The notes under the pieces were generated by a model. That model ran no database searches, had not been told where the DNA came from, and saw only the letters and a list, made by a program, of their open reading frames with translations. A stretch of 64,000 nucleotides of DNA, taken from positions 130,238,648-130,302,647 of the forward strand of contig CM061136.1 in the NCBI GenBank assembly GCA_030789695.1, in the 5' to 3' direction. Made by a program: the position numbers and the translations under genes. This document shows, in pieces, positions 12,601 through 22,018 of this stretch (the first letter of the stretch is position 1; each line of letters begins with the position of its first letter). The stretch comes from Scilla litardierei (taxonomy: Eukaryota; Streptophyta; Magnoliopsida; Asparagales; Asparagaceae).

Positions 12601-15209
12601 TAGCTGTGATTATTTTGACCCCGTGAATTATTTTCTATTAGAAACCCTTACAGCTCTCGTCCCATGTGGGTATCCATTTGCAGTCTGGATTGAAATGGAT
12701 ACCCGAGGCAAGCTTGTCTTCTTGCTGGACTGAACTTACATGAGATCTTCTTGCTGGACTGAACTTACACCAGATGAACATGAATTTGTTTTTGGCATAT
12801 TATGGCAAAACGAACATTCATTAACCTTTTGCTGTCAGTTTTTTTTTCTAACTGGAGGTTTTATGTTCTGACTTCTGACACTTCATCTCATGCCATCTGG
12901 CTACAGTTCTTGTAATTGAATGCCTATCACAATCATAGTTGATGTATATGCGCAAAATGATTTTAATCTTTCTTAAAAATTGTCTTCACAGTGTTCAATC
13001 TGGATAAAATTGTCTGGTATTCAGTGTACTAATGTAAGCAGGACTAGAAATACAAAGTCGTGAACTAATTGTGTGTATAAGTATAGCTGGCCTTGGCCGT
13101 ATATAATTAGGTCAATTATGTTTTTATCCATTACTTGCCATGGATTTCTAATCCAGTTTTGAATTTAAGGGTTACATTTTCGTTTTGCTGTTTCATCAGC
13201 TGGATTCTATATTTGTTGGGGATGTTTGGTGTGGATCCCGTCAGTCTACACGTCTCCTGGGATGTATCTTGTCAACCACCCTGTACATCTGGGTACTAAG
13301 GTAAACAGATATCCAGTTGGACCTAAAAGATTTATTTATCATTGAGGTTTAGAAAGAGAATATTCATCATATTTCTTTGTGTATGTATGAGCATGAATGC
13401 GTGGTTGTGCATGCTGACATGTGCACGGGTGCGTACCCACACGTGTTAGAAGTGCTCGGGGAGTACAAGGTTATGTACTTAATAATCTCTTCTCTATGCA
13501 TTGCAGCTTGCAGTTTCCATACTTGTAGCTGGGCTTCTGTGCATATACATCAACTATGATTGTGATAGGCAACGACAAGAATTCCGCAGGACAAATGGGA
13601 AGTGCTTGGTCTGGGGAAAACCTCCATCGAAGGTTCAAAACCTGGGCATGATCTTGATTTCAACAAATATTTTCCGTGCACTTAATTTTTCTTATTAAGA
13701 TTTTCCACTTGCTAAATTCTTGCAGATTCTGGCAGCCTATACTAACTCGAAAGGAGAAACGAAAACTAGCCTGCTTCTAACTTCTGGATGGTGAGCAATA
13801 AGGGGGTTTCTTTTCAATATATTATGAAAAAGCGAGACTTTGGTAGTTGTTAATTCCTTTTGGAAATGGTTAACTAAGAAAATTTCATCTAGTTACATTA
13901 AATTATGCACCATCATGCTGGTGATTGTGTTATGTGGACAGTATGGCAGCCAGTCTGTACTGACTTTCAAGTCTTCGCAGGTGGAGTTTGGCCCGTCACT
14001 TCCATTATACGCCTGAAATATTAGCTGCGTTTTGTTGGAGCGTGCCTGCTCTTTTCAACCATGTAAGGATGACCATTTTTTACTTGTTATTTTTCAATGT
14101 TTAGAAGGACACATCTAATTCGTTCTCTACCCATTTATTCATGATAATTTTTTGTTTACCGTACCCCTACAGTTCATGCCCTATTTCTACGTGGTGTTTC
14201 TGATCGTTCTTCTTGTTGACCGAGCAAAGAGGGATGATGATCGGTGTTCTTCAAAGTAAGCCCTGGAACTTGTTTTGACATTTTTTTTTAAAAAAATCTG
14301 ATTTTAAAAATCAGTACCAATGACCTATTATTGGCTGTGAACGTTGTTCACAGAAGTTGTTTATCCCAACAGGGGAGCTTCATTCACTGTCATAGTCTAG
14401 TTTATTGCACATACCTGCCTATGATGCAACTTATGCAAGTATATGTGTACTAATGAATAGGGAAAGAGAAAAGAAGCAAGAACAATCCTTCACAAACCCC
14501 CAAACCCCCAAACCCAATGTAACTACCATGGTCTGAGAATTGTAATGCTCCTTGTGATTAAGCAACCACATCAACAAGCAGTTTTCTATTGGATGGCAAC
14601 ACGATCCCCTGCAGTCTCAAGTCTCAAGTTCTTCGACATGCCACTCCCCAACTTGATAGGTTTATCACCTACGCCTTGATCTCAAATGCATTTTCGGGGT
14701 AAATTATGCTAACACTCGACTTGGCTATTGCTCATGTGTCACTTTATGAAATTAGTAGAAATTATCTTTCGACGGTCAGTGCTAGTATCCCAACACCAAT
14801 GAACAATAATAGTGTCATCTACCTTTTAAGGGTAGTTGCTTTCTTTTAATTGCATAGCTGATGGATGTCTAGTGACACACATGCAATAGTACATGACGTG
14901 TATGATGTGTAAGTGAATTATACCATTTTTTTCTCTCAGATATAATTATTCTTCAATTTATTCATTCATAGTTTTTATCGTTGTCTCATAACATCCCAAG
15001 AACAATTCATACGAAGCAAGCAACATTTCCAGAAGTTCCTATAAAAATTCAATGTTGCAGCCTTAGTATGTTCATTCTACATATCGATGCCAAGTTACTG
15101 TGGGTGTTCTCATGATTTTATCTGTTTGCTGCACATTGGCAGGTACAAGAAATACTGGAAGATGTACTGCGATCAGGTGCCATATAGGATCCTTCCTGGG
15201 ATCTACTGA
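488..15209 (+). CDS. DWF5: 7-dehydrocholesterol reductase (sterol delta-7 reductase), 3' half of gene, 7 exons
   Basis: The enzyme reduces the delta-7 double bond of sterols with NADPH in the ER membrane, a step of phytosterol and brassinosteroid synthesis. Exons seen: 488-614, 13200-13300, 13507-13632, 13726-13790, 13981-14062, 14173-14255, 15143-15209. All internal junctions are GT-AG, and the joined 651 nt are 216 codons plus TGA with every phase matching. Recognisable plant DWF5 blocks are MLVNTLLTLAYVTKFFWWES, YDCDRQRQEFRRTNGKCLVW, the ERG4/ERG24 signature LLLTSGWWSLARHFHY, and the C-terminal DRAKRDDDRC and PYRILPGIY. Plant homologues are about 430 residues, so this is the C-terminal half; the N-terminal exons lie upstream of the window. 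No stop or frameshift is visible, so the gene looks functional. The odd point is the 12.6-kb, transposon-filled intron after the first visible exon. Confidence 0.96.
2692..2762 (-). repeat. tRNA-derived SINE-like relic
   Basis: Read on the minus strand the segment has a tRNA-like layout: TGCGCAGTTGGCTAGC resembles the RNA polymerase III A box, and GCGAGATCAAGCC about 30 nt later resembles the B box. The acceptor stem does not close, so this is not a tRNA gene. It is either a tRNA-derived SINE head or a tRNA pseudogene. Confidence 0.45.
2860..2895 (-). mobile_element. Decayed Helitron 3' end
   Basis: On the minus strand a hairpin (CCCGTGACC, loop, GGTCATGGG with one mismatch) is followed by TTATGATTAG and T. 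This is the Helitron 3' layout of hairpin then CTRR, with CTAG changed to TTAG. It resembles the intact ends at 3419, 42286 and 48561. The matching 5' end is not recognisable. Confidence 0.45.
2900..3418. other. AT-rich stretch with ATTTAGTTC repeats, probable Helitron interior
   Basis: Degenerate copies of ATTTAGTTCC/TTAGTTTC recur about a dozen times between 2990 and 3245. No gene is visible. The position next to the decayed Helitron end, and the presence of short subterminal repeats at other Helitron ends in this window, suggest the remains of a Helitron. Confidence 0.35.
3419..3714 (-). mobile_element. Complete 296-bp non-autonomous mini-Helitron
   Basis: The minus-strand 5' end is TCTATTATACAAATGAGG starting at 3714, and the 3' end is CTAG at 3422-3419. 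A short imperfect hairpin (CGTGACC/GGGCACG) lies just inside the 3' end. The flanking bases are A on the 5' side and T on the 3' side, as Helitrons require. There is no coding capacity. It must have been moved in trans by a Rep-helicase. Confidence 0.72.
3720..4052. repeat. Possible small TIR element with CACAGCTAAGTTAGCTGTG-like ends
   Basis: Near 3736 lies gcacagctaagttagctgtg, itself nearly palindromic. An inverted relative (gcatagctaacttaactgtg) lies near 4022. The two could be the ends of a roughly 330-bp element. No target duplication was found. Confidence 0.3.
4126..4470 (-). repeat. 3' LTR of the gag-only element
   Basis: This 345-bp direct repeat of 6349-6694 is about 90 percent similar by eye. 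TSD gtcac precedes it at 4121-4125. Confidence 0.88.
4531..6254 (-). pseudogene. Retrotransposon gag polyprotein, broken
   Basis: Reading down the minus strand there is first a charged coiled-coil-like N-terminus (6254-5898: VDRLAAKQDRTEEALAQI). A proline- and glycine-rich linker follows. The gag capsid region then spans 5312-4837, with FDGEDPHAWLFQAERYFAAY and later LRQDGPMRNYNEKFETLSGR. Last comes a zinc knuckle, CFRCDERFTTGHHC, at about 4680-4640, before an acidic tail. The pieces lie in different frames, so the copy is dead. The order matches Ty3/gypsy-type gag. The start codon is uncertain. Confidence 0.75.
6349..6694 (-). repeat. 5' LTR of the gag-only element
   Basis: The LTR is followed on its outer side by TSD gtcac (6695-6699). 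On its inner side lies the Met-type primer-binding site (6336-6345). Confidence 0.88.
6830..7757. other. Intron stretch without a supported gene
   Basis: The sequence is AT-rich, with no ORF that looks like a protein and no terminal repeats that I could pair. Confidence 0.4.
7758..7847 (-). repeat. Possible remnant of an older LTR with its primer-binding site
   Basis: The plus strand reads gctcagatacca at 7759-7770, the complement of a Met-type primer-binding site. It is followed at once by ttgtcacgcccccgag, an LTR-like start. The Copia element at 7848 appears to have inserted into this older LTR. The other end was not found. Confidence 0.3.
7848..8902 (-). repeat. 3' LTR of the 4.7-kb Copia-type element
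   Basis: This LTR is a direct repeat of 11528-12558. A block of about 27 bp (around 8430-8470) is absent from the other copy. The polypurine tract lies immediately inside. Confidence 0.88.
9360..11452 (-). pseudogene. Copia gag polyprotein, broken
   Basis: The ATG at 11452-11450 opens MTTREGASVVRPPLLTGTNY, the usual Copia gag N-terminus. An in-frame stop follows DKDGK near 11281. The UBN2-type capsid region is at 11048-10770 (NDDETVAEFNGRLRDITNQA, LRSLPDKFSVKVAAIEEA). A first zinc knuckle, CRVCEGFGHIQAEC, is near 10650, followed by a long coiled-coil-like segment and a second knuckle, CSYCKFIGHTERNC, near 9850. The longest intact stretch is 453 residues (9360-10721). No protease or polymerase follows. 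The two-knuckle long gag resembles SIRE-like Copia elements. Confidence 0.8.
11528..12558 (-). repeat. 5' LTR of the 4.7-kb Copia-type element
   Basis: This LTR is a direct repeat of 7848-8902. The primer-binding site lies on its inner side (about 11513-11526). Confidence 0.88.
12559..13199. other. Intron stretch without a supported gene
   Basis: This is ordinary T-rich plant intron sequence ending in the acceptor at 13199. I see no repeat ends or coding segment. Confidence 0.5.
13200..13300 (+). CDS. DWF5: DWF5 exon
   Basis: The exon follows tttcatcag and precedes gtaaac. It encodes (A)GFYICWGCLVWIPSVYTS to HPVHLGTK, a block conserved in delta-7 reductases. Confidence 0.95.
13507..13632 (+). 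CDS. DWF5: DWF5 exon
   Basis: The exon follows cattgcag and precedes gttcaa. It encodes LAVSILVAGLLCIYINYDC, then RQRQEFRRTNGKCLVWGKPP and SK. The charged DCDRQRQEFRR loop is characteristic of the family. Confidence 0.96.
13726..13790 (+). CDS. DWF5: DWF5 exon
   Basis: The exon follows cttgcag and precedes gtgagc. It encodes ILAAYTNSKGETKTSLLLTS then GW, the start of the ERG4/ERG24 signature. The last Trp codon is split across the intron. Confidence 0.95.
13981..14062 (+). CDS. DWF5: DWF5 exon
   Basis: The exon follows cttcgcag and precedes gtaagg. It encodes (W)WSLARHFHYTPEILAAF to CWSVPALFNH, including the ARHFHY cofactor/substrate-binding signature. Confidence 0.95.
14173..14255 (+). CDS. 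DWF5: DWF5 exon
   Basis: The exon follows ccctacag and precedes gtaagc. It encodes FMPYFYVVFLIVLLVDRAK then RDDDRCSS(K), the last membrane segment and the conserved RDDDRC motif. Confidence 0.95.
15143..15209 (+). CDS. DWF5: DWF5 terminal exon with stop
   Basis: The exon follows cattggcag. It encodes (K)YKKYWKMYCDQVPYRILPG then IY and TGA at 15207-15209. The family C-terminus PGIY is intact. Arg-Ser-Lys-Tyr-Gly of most homologues reads Ser-Ser-Lys-Tyr-Lys here. Confidence 0.95.
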
Positions 15210-15647
15210 GCTTTCGGGTCAATGTCTCCAAGCTCGCTGGACCAAGTATCAAGCTGTGCTCGTTGCCAGATGCAGCCGGTAGGTACATGCTTCACCCTGC
15301 AGTTGCTCTTGTGTAATCTTGTGCAAATGCATGTAATCTATGATGTCTTAATGGTAGCATATGGCATCAAGCAGTCCTGTTGCATGATGTAAATGAGTAA
15401 CCAATCATGAAGACAGGTTGTTGAATAACATTGTATGGCATGGTTTCCTGGTTGAATTCGTGACTATTGTTCTGCTGAATGAAACCATCATGTATCTGTT
15501 GCATAGTAGTATTACGTTGCATAGTAGTATTATGGGATAAATCCGCACATGAGAAGTGTAAGAATGTTGTTGAGTGGACTTTTGGTTGGAGTAGCCGGGG
15601 TGCGCAACTGGTAGGCGATTGGACGAGCTAACTCTCGATTGGTAGGG
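15210..15647 (+). other. DWF5 3' UTR and downstream flank
   Basis: No ORF is supported. The stretch is T- and A-rich with several AATGAAA/ATAA-like elements that could serve as polyadenylation signals (for example near 15430 and 15476). A short direct duplication of gcatagtagtatta lies near 15504-15534. The exact transcript end cannot be fixed. The next LTR element starts at 15648. Confidence 0.5.
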
Positions 15648-15944
15648 TGATATGTTTCGCTAGGGATTTGATGATAAAAAGTGGATTTTTATTGGAATTT
15701 CAGATCTAGAATTAAAAAGAAATCCTAATACAATTCAACTACTCACTAACTAAGACTAGGAAACAATTCTTAACCTAGGGGAAAAACCAAAATCCTAATA
15801 CAATTAATCCAAGGGGATAAATAAAATAACCCTCACAATTTTCGCATACCCTCTAGGGCCGGCTCAACCCCCTTTAAATAGAAAAAACACTCCTAATTGT
15901 TATTTTACCCAATTGCCCCTTCCCTCCAATTATTAGCCGCATCA
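15648..15944 (-). repeat. 3' LTR of the 1.74-kb derivative
   Basis: This 297-bp direct repeat of 17090-17386 is above 95 percent similar by eye. Confidence 0.86.
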
Positions 15945-16436
15945 CTACTCCGCCCCTGAAAATCCACCTTGTCCTCAAGGTGGTGCACGATGTCCGTGGG
16001 ACATCCGTTCCACCAGGTCGATTGCAAGCCTCCTCCCAGGTCAAATGGATGAGAGTGTTCCCCACCGCTGTCAACAAAGTCCGGAAAAATATCGTCGGGC
16101 CAAGGCGGGATCTAAAAAACGTCGTCGGGCCCCCACAAATACTTAGGATGGTCGTCGTCATCGTTGCACTGCTGGAATCCTTCTCCGGGCCACATAGATG
16201 GCTGAAATCCTGAAAATGACACAGATTGGGACCCGTGCTGGGCCCAAGGGGGGCCCGAAGTGCTCGACAGGGGTTGTCGGTCCCCCTCCTTCATCGCCGC
16301 CCCCAATAGCGCCTCCGGGGGGTGTCGGAACCCACCCAAACTCCTTGCCGCAGCCCCCAGGGGCTCGGCGGCACCCGCCGGCCCAAAATCTAGGCCGGCG
16401 GGGCACCGCCGGGGCCCCAGGGGCCTGTCGCCGCCC

Positions 16437-17048
16437 CTAGGGGGTACGGCGGGGCTCCGCCGTCCCCCAGGGGGGTGGCGCAGCCCCGGGAGGGGCGAAC
16501 GGACCTAGCCGCCCCTCCTGCGGGCTCGCCGGCGCTCCTGGGATCTGTCGGAGGGGCTGCCGCCCCCCTCTGACGTTCCGTGCTCCCTCCGGTGGCTCAA
16601 AGATGGCCTGAGATGCCTCCCACCCTTGGTTGTAGTGGTCAAAGGCGCCGTCTTCTTCAGTTTCTGGATCTGAAAATTTCAGATCTGGATTTGATAATTT
16701 CAGATCTGGATCGCCGACAGCCTCAGGGTTCAGATCTGCACCATTTTCCTCCGTCTCTATCGGATCTGGATCTGAAATTTCCAGATCTGGATCTGAAATT
16801 TCCAGATCTGGATCTGGGGGAGATTTCAGATCTGGATCTGGAGATTTTAGATCTGGATCTGATAATTTCAGATCTGGATCGCCGACAGCCGCAGGCTTCA
16901 GATCTAACTTTGTTTTTGCAGCGGAAAGATAGCGACGGTTGATCTCCGTCACCTTCTCCTTGTAGCGACGATTGATCTCTGCCAAACCCTCCATTATTTG
17001 ACGGCGCGTCCTTTCCCTTCTCTCTACCCATGCGTCGATCAGATCCAT
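16437..17048 (-). CDS. Gag-leader-like ORF with DPDLK/DPDLE repeats (203 aa)
   Basis: The ORF opens MDLIDAWVERRERTRRQIME and continues with a charged helical segment. Then come about eight tandem copies of a short acidic unit (DPDLKS, DPDLEIS), mirrored in DNA as an agatctgga repeat at 16680-16910. The C-terminus is proline- and glycine-rich. It lies directly after the primer-binding site, where gag starts, but no capsid or zinc-knuckle motif is present. It may be only the N-terminal leader of a deleted gag. Function unknown. Confidence 0.45.
   Translation of the reverse strand: MDLIDAWVERRERTRRQIMEGLAEINRRYKEKVTEINRRYLSAAKTKLDLKPAAVGDPDLKLSDPDLKSPDPDLKSPPDPDLEISDPDLEISDPDPIETEENGADLNPEAVGDPDLKLSNPDLKFSDPETEEDGAFDHYNQGWEASQAIFEPPEGARNVRGGRQPLRQIPGAPASPQEGRLGPFAPPGAAPPPWGTAEPRRTP
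16680..16910. repeat. Short tandem repeat of about 24 bp (agatctggat type)
   Basis: Degenerate units built on cagatctggatctgaaatt recur through the stretch and encode the DPDLK-type repeats of the minus-strand ORF. Confidence 0.7.
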
Positions 17049-17089
17049 AAATCGGGTGCTCGCCCTGGATCTAGTGCTCTGATACCAAT

Positions 17090-17386
17090 TGATGCGTTTC
17101 GCTAGGGATTTGATGATAAAAAGGGGATTTTTATTGAAATTTCAGATCTAGAATTAAAAAGAAACCCTAATACAATTCAACTACTCACAAACTAAGACTA
17201 GGAAGCAATTCTTAACCTAGGGGAAAAGCCAAAATCCTAATACAATTAATCTAAGGGGATAAATAAAATAACTCTCACAATTTTCGCATACCCTCTAGGG
17301 CCGGCTCAACCCCCTTTAAATAGAAAAAACACTCCTAATTGTTATTTTACCCAATTGCCCCTTCCCTCCAATTATTAGTCGCATCA
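17090..17386 (-). repeat. 5' LTR of the 1.74-kb derivative
   Basis: This 297-bp direct repeat of 15648-15944 is next to the Met-type primer-binding site at 17076-17087. Confidence 0.86.
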
Positions 17387-17600
17387 CTGAATTGTGCAAG
17401 GTAATTTTATTTCTTTAGAATCCCTAGTTTAATTACTTAGTTAATTAATTGCTCTCTACTTTAGATCTATTGTTCTAGAAATTATTTAGTGCTCTAAATC
17501 AGTTCTTCGTCGTATAAACCCTAGATTAGGAAGTCCAAAAGCCATAAAAATCCCACCTTTGATCCACACAAAAAGCCCTAATCGTATCATAGGGCTTCGA
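17387..17600. other. Stretch between LTR elements
   Basis: The sequence is T-rich, followed by an 'aaaccctagattagg' segment that resembles the 5' region of a plant gene or the edge of an LTR. There is no coding evidence. Confidence 0.3.
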
Positions 17601-19150
17601 TTTGAGCTGTGTAAACCGGGTTCGAGCTATCTCCCAGCTATCTGCAACACGGGAAGCTCGTCAGGGGGTCCGGTTTAGGGTTCGACCAAATCCTCTCTGA
17701 TGCTTAAGTTGGTGGTTGACTCAAAAGGGCTCGGTGAGGCTAAGTCCAATTTGTTGGGAGGTCGTCTGCTAGTCCTCTTTTCGAGATATGGAGTATAATA
17801 TAGAATTTGGTAGAATAAATATCGAGTATTAGACTACATCTGTGTAGGATTTCAGAGATACCACTTTTTCACCCCTTGCCTCCAGGAGTTTTTATAGGTG
17901 AGCCATTGTCTTGTAGCGTCTGAGCCAATAATGAAGCTTTATTGTCGACATTGATGAGGTGGCGTTGAAAAACGGTCGCCATGAATGCCAGCCATAATTA
18001 CTGGATTAATGGCCATAAAGGCATGCCATTATTACATTAATGGTCATGAAGACTGGCCATAATTGGTGTAAGAATGCCTCTCATCTCCCGAGCTCAACCG
18101 CTGCAAAGGTTGAGGTCGGGTGATGTGGCATGAGAGAGAAGTGACTCCGATCGTATAGTTAAAAGTAGGTTAGCTCGCGGAATCAGCTAAGGGCAATAAT
18201 CTGCCTGATGAGAAGTAGGTCGGACAGGGGGAGTGGCCCTCTGTCTTACGACGGACTTATTTGATCGGCAACGAGGGGAGTGGCCCCTCGACTGATGGCC
18301 GATGAGGAGTAGGTCGGCCCGCGTGGGGAGTGGCACACTGCCTTACGGCGGACTTGTTTAATCATCGACAAGGGGAGTGGCCCTTTGACTGACGGGCCCA
18401 CCGCCTTATGGCGAACTTAGTATTTGATCGACGACGAGGAGAGTGGCCCCTCGACTAACAGCCGATGAAAAGTAGGTCGGCCCACGAGGGGAGTGTCCAC
18501 TCGTCTTACATCGGACTTGGAGATACGTCGACCCGCAGGGGGAGTGGCCCCCTGCCTTACCACGGACTTGTTTGATCAGCGGCGAGGGGAGTGGCCCTTC
18601 GACTGACGGCCGATGAGAAGTAGGTCAGGCCCTCGCCTTATGACGGGCTTAGTATTTGATCGGCGACGAGGGGAGTGGCCCCTCGACTAACAGCCGATGA
18701 GAAGTAGGTCGGGGCCCCCGCCTTATGTCGGACTTAGTATTAGATCGGCGGCGAGGGGGATTGACTCCTCGACTGACGGCCGATGAGAAGTATGTCGGCC
18801 TGCGGGGGGAGTGGCCAATTGCCTTACGGTGGACTTGTCTGATCAGCGACGAGGGGAGTGACCCCTCGACTGACGGCCGATGTGAAGTAGGTCGGGGGCC
18901 CCGCCTTATGGCAGACTTAATATTTGATCGGCGGCGAGGGGAGTGGCCCCTCGACTAACGCCCGATGAAAAGTAGGTCGGCCCGCAAGTGGAGTGGCCAC
19001 CCATCTTATGGCGGACGTAGAGATACGTCGGCCCGCAAGGGGAGTGGCCCACTGCCTTACGATAGACTTTGGTCTGCCCACGGGGGGTGGGGGAGTGGTT
19101 CCCCGCCTTACATCGGACTAGTTTGAGAGGTGTTCTGAGTTGAACTATGG
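17600..19150. repeat. Gypsy-type LTR relic containing a GC-rich tandem array
   Basis: The block at 17652-17710 (gctcgtcagggggtccgg ... tctgatgcttaagtt) matches the Gypsy 3' LTR near 59645-59700 and another relic near 27262-27315. No partner LTR or internal region is next to it, so it is a solo or broken LTR. The boundaries are approximate. Confidence 0.55.
18190..19110. repeat. GC-rich minisatellite array
   Basis: Units of about 85-100 bp, with longer variants near 145 bp, contain gatcggcgacgaggggagtg, then tggcccctcgactgacg, ccgatgagaagtaggtcgg and a ccttacggcggactt segment. About eight units are visible and all are diverged. The array lies within the LTR relic and has no coding sense. Confidence 0.8.
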
Positions 19151-19424
19151 GCACGTGCTTTTTATTAAAAATAAAGTGGGAAGAAATGCCGATCAAATGC
19201 CCTCTTGGGGTACATTTGTCAAAGATATGTCAGCTCATCAAAAATATGTTAGTTGGTAAAAAACATAAACCAAAATATACTGAAGAGTTTGCTTGGTTGG
19301 CTTGGTTTGCCGACAGTACCTCATCCAAGTTGTTGGACGAACTTGGATGGCGAAGGTAGTATAAGTCGTCTTGTGTATGTCATCCTGCTTAGGTCGTCCG
19401 GCATATGTCATCCTGCATAGGTCG
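19150..19424. other. Unassigned junction sequence
   Basis: This stretch lies between the LTR relic and the truncated Copia LTR. It contains short repeats of gtcatcctgc-ataggtcg near 19375-19425. I see no gene. Confidence 0.35.
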
Positions 19425-20074
19425 CCTTAGATATCAGACGGCTGATGTACTGTTCAGTCATCAGGCAAGTCTTCTTCAAACGACTGAATAATTATTGGTG
19501 AAAAGACAGAAAGTTCATGAAATATACCTCACCCTATTAGGTCGACTGGAGTTCATTGCCCAGACATCTGAGACATTATTCAGACGTCGAGTCTCTGAAC
19601 TTCAGACGGTTGATCTATCTTTAGGCTTTGGCCATCGCAAAACGGAAATGCCAGACGTCTGGTGACACACTTCCAGATGTCTGTCCTAGTCCAAAATGCA
19701 CATTAAAGAGTGTTTTGGCCAAAGAACCCATTGGGATGGATTCTAGACTTCTCCTATGTTTCACTAAGATAGAATATGACATGAAAATATGTGTGTGACC
19801 ATCTAATCAAAGCATACATGTATTCTACTAAATAAAGAGCAAAATACATATAGAATCAAAAATGATTTGCAATATTCTTCTTGATTCTTCATGGCTTCAA
19901 TGCATCCAATGCTCCATGCCTTGAGAATCCATCATCCCATCATCAATTGTTTTGTCTCCTCCTTGATATAAACATTGTTAAATATCTGAGACAAAAACAC
20001 TTTAAGAATATTAGTCCACATAATGTGGTGATCATCATCAAAACTATATTGGGCTTAAAGGTCAATATCCAACA
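19425..20074 (-). repeat. Truncated 3' LTR of the 7.2-kb Copia element
   Basis: It matches 25985-26631. The similarity begins at a tcagacggctgatg segment and ends at tatccaaca. Confidence 0.83.
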
Positions 20075-22018
20075 ATCTCCCACTTTTGATGATGACATAC
20101 TTTATAAAAATACACAATAAAATTATACTTTTGCTCCCCTTACTTATATGCATACCAACTATTAACAATTTAACTTTCAATTGAAAATTAAAATTGAACA
20201 CTTCATGCATATAGTAAGCGTTATTGACAAAACAATGCTATGATACCAACTGTAGATGTATGACAATTGCATACAGACATAAAACAATGCTAACGATACC
20301 AAATGTAAACATGCAAAAACAAGCATAGTTTAACATAATCATACTCTCTCCCCCATGTCATTGTCAAAAAGGTGGACTAAAAGAATGTGGACAAAGAGGT
20401 CTCTCCCTCAAATAACCTCTCCCCCATAATAATGTCTCTCACCATAATGATCTCTCTCTCCAGAAAAAATATAGGACACATGCCATGAGAGGTGGAGATG
20501 TATGATACCAAATAGAAAATTTTGAGTGGGTATCAATTCACTATGCCATGCTTCCCTTAGATCATAGAATACGTCAAACTTTTGACTCTATGAACCAATA
20601 TACAAATGGAGTCATGTGCCCAAATTATATCAATGCATTAATGTAAAGAAATCAAGCATAGACATTAATACGTGACATTGCTGTATAAAAATAATCATAC
20701 CAATAATCAACAATGCCAAGATGAAATTGAAACAATATCCAACAATGCTAGGAAATATTTCAAAATCATCTAGAAGAGGAAATTATAAATAATTTGAAAT
20801 CTATATATAGCATAAAATCTCCCCTATGTCATATACATGGATTAAAATTGCATATATGACCTAGTTTTCCCCCTAGGTCAAATTTTCATGAAAAAGTTTG
20901 AAACATTTTTGAAAAAACATGAAAATCACACAAACATGATGGCCATGCTAATAATATAAACAATCAAGCATCATACCCAAGCGATAAAACACATGTGTGG
21001 GAAACTAGCATTAGGGAACCAAACACACGTTGATTTTGATTTCCTAATATAATCACATGACGTGATCACATTCCTAACCAAATCATTGATGTAAATATCC
21101 CTCTCTTGCACACTAACATTAGTGGGAATCCAAAGACTCATGGATTTTCTAGGCAAGGGTTTTCCCTTAGCAAGATGGATGGATGTGGCATGCATATGTA
21201 TAGAAATTTTTTTCTTGGCATGCAAAATGTGAGGGGTTTGCTTCTTGGCATAAAATGAAGCATTTCCATTTTCCCTCACCACCTTGTGTTGTACATGCTT
21301 CTTATGAATGTTATTTTTGTATAAGAAAGTATAGTGATTCTTTTTGGGTGTATGTGCAAAAGGTCTTGATTTTACACCCAAAAGAAGATGAAGAGCTTGG
21401 TTTATACCACATTTGGGTCAAAACCCAAGCTCTTCCTATGATTTTCTGGATATTGTTTTCCAAGAAAATCGTGGAGTGAATCCCTAGCACGAACGAAGCT
21501 TTTGAGTTTATAAGATTCCTCTTCGCATTTCAACACAAGTTGTTGATTGCGAGATTCTAAGCCAAAGTTTTGAACTTTCAAGTCGTCAATAATAGTGTTC
21601 AAATCCTTAACTAGAGAGAGTAGTGTGTCTTCCTCACTAGTGTTACATACATGCACATAAGTTGTAGCACTGACACTAGAAGACTCAAAATCATGCAATT
21701 TAATCATATCACAATCAAATTTAGATTGCAATGAAGAGTAAGCTTGCACGAGTATATGTATACCTTTTACTAGCTCGTCACTACAAAATTAAGCTACTCA
21801 TTGATAGCCCGGGCTCTTCCTCTTCTTCTACATTGCTTGAGCTTGAGTATGAAGATTGTTGTCGCTTTAATTTATGTCTGCAAGTGCACGGGTCATGTGT
21901 AGCGGGTGTCGAACACATGGAGGCAAAGGTTTGAATCAGAGATTGTTATCAATTTTCGTGTAGGCGTGAGATTGATGTAACCGAGGGTGAAGAGAGATTA
22001 ACTGAGGGGAATTCAATT

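Larger units (their letters stand above)
615..13199 (+). other. DWF5: Giant transposon-filled intron of DWF5 (12,585 bp)
   Basis: The donor gtatgg at 615 and acceptor tttcatcag ending at 13199 are sound, because the flanking exons join in frame within a conserved block. The intron holds at least six mobile-element units described separately. Its clean intron-like parts are about 615-2690, 6830-7750 and 12559-13199, all AT-rich with no supported gene. Confidence 0.9.
15648..17386 (-). mobile_element. Short LTR deletion derivative (1.74 kb) with a gag-like leader ORF
   Basis: Two 297-bp LTRs (15648-15944 and 17090-17386) begin TGAT and end CATCA. A perfect 12-nt primer-binding site, TGGTATCAGAGC on the minus strand, is at 17087-17076. 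Next to the 3' LTR lies the same short block as in the 4126-6694 element (complement of ...GAGGACAAGGTGG...), probably the end of an ancestral pol followed by the polypurine tract. The outer pentamers are taggg and ctgaa, so there is no target duplication. The element may be a recombinant between two insertions. Confidence 0.85.

Noticed and set aside
16198..16508. Overlapping GC-rich plus-strand ORFs of 80-82 aa
   Set aside because: They are shadows of the minus-strand leader ORF and of low-complexity GC-rich DNA.
18190..19110. CRISPR-like array
   Set aside because: The units are long, diverged and without constant-length spacers, and the context is a plant LTR relic.
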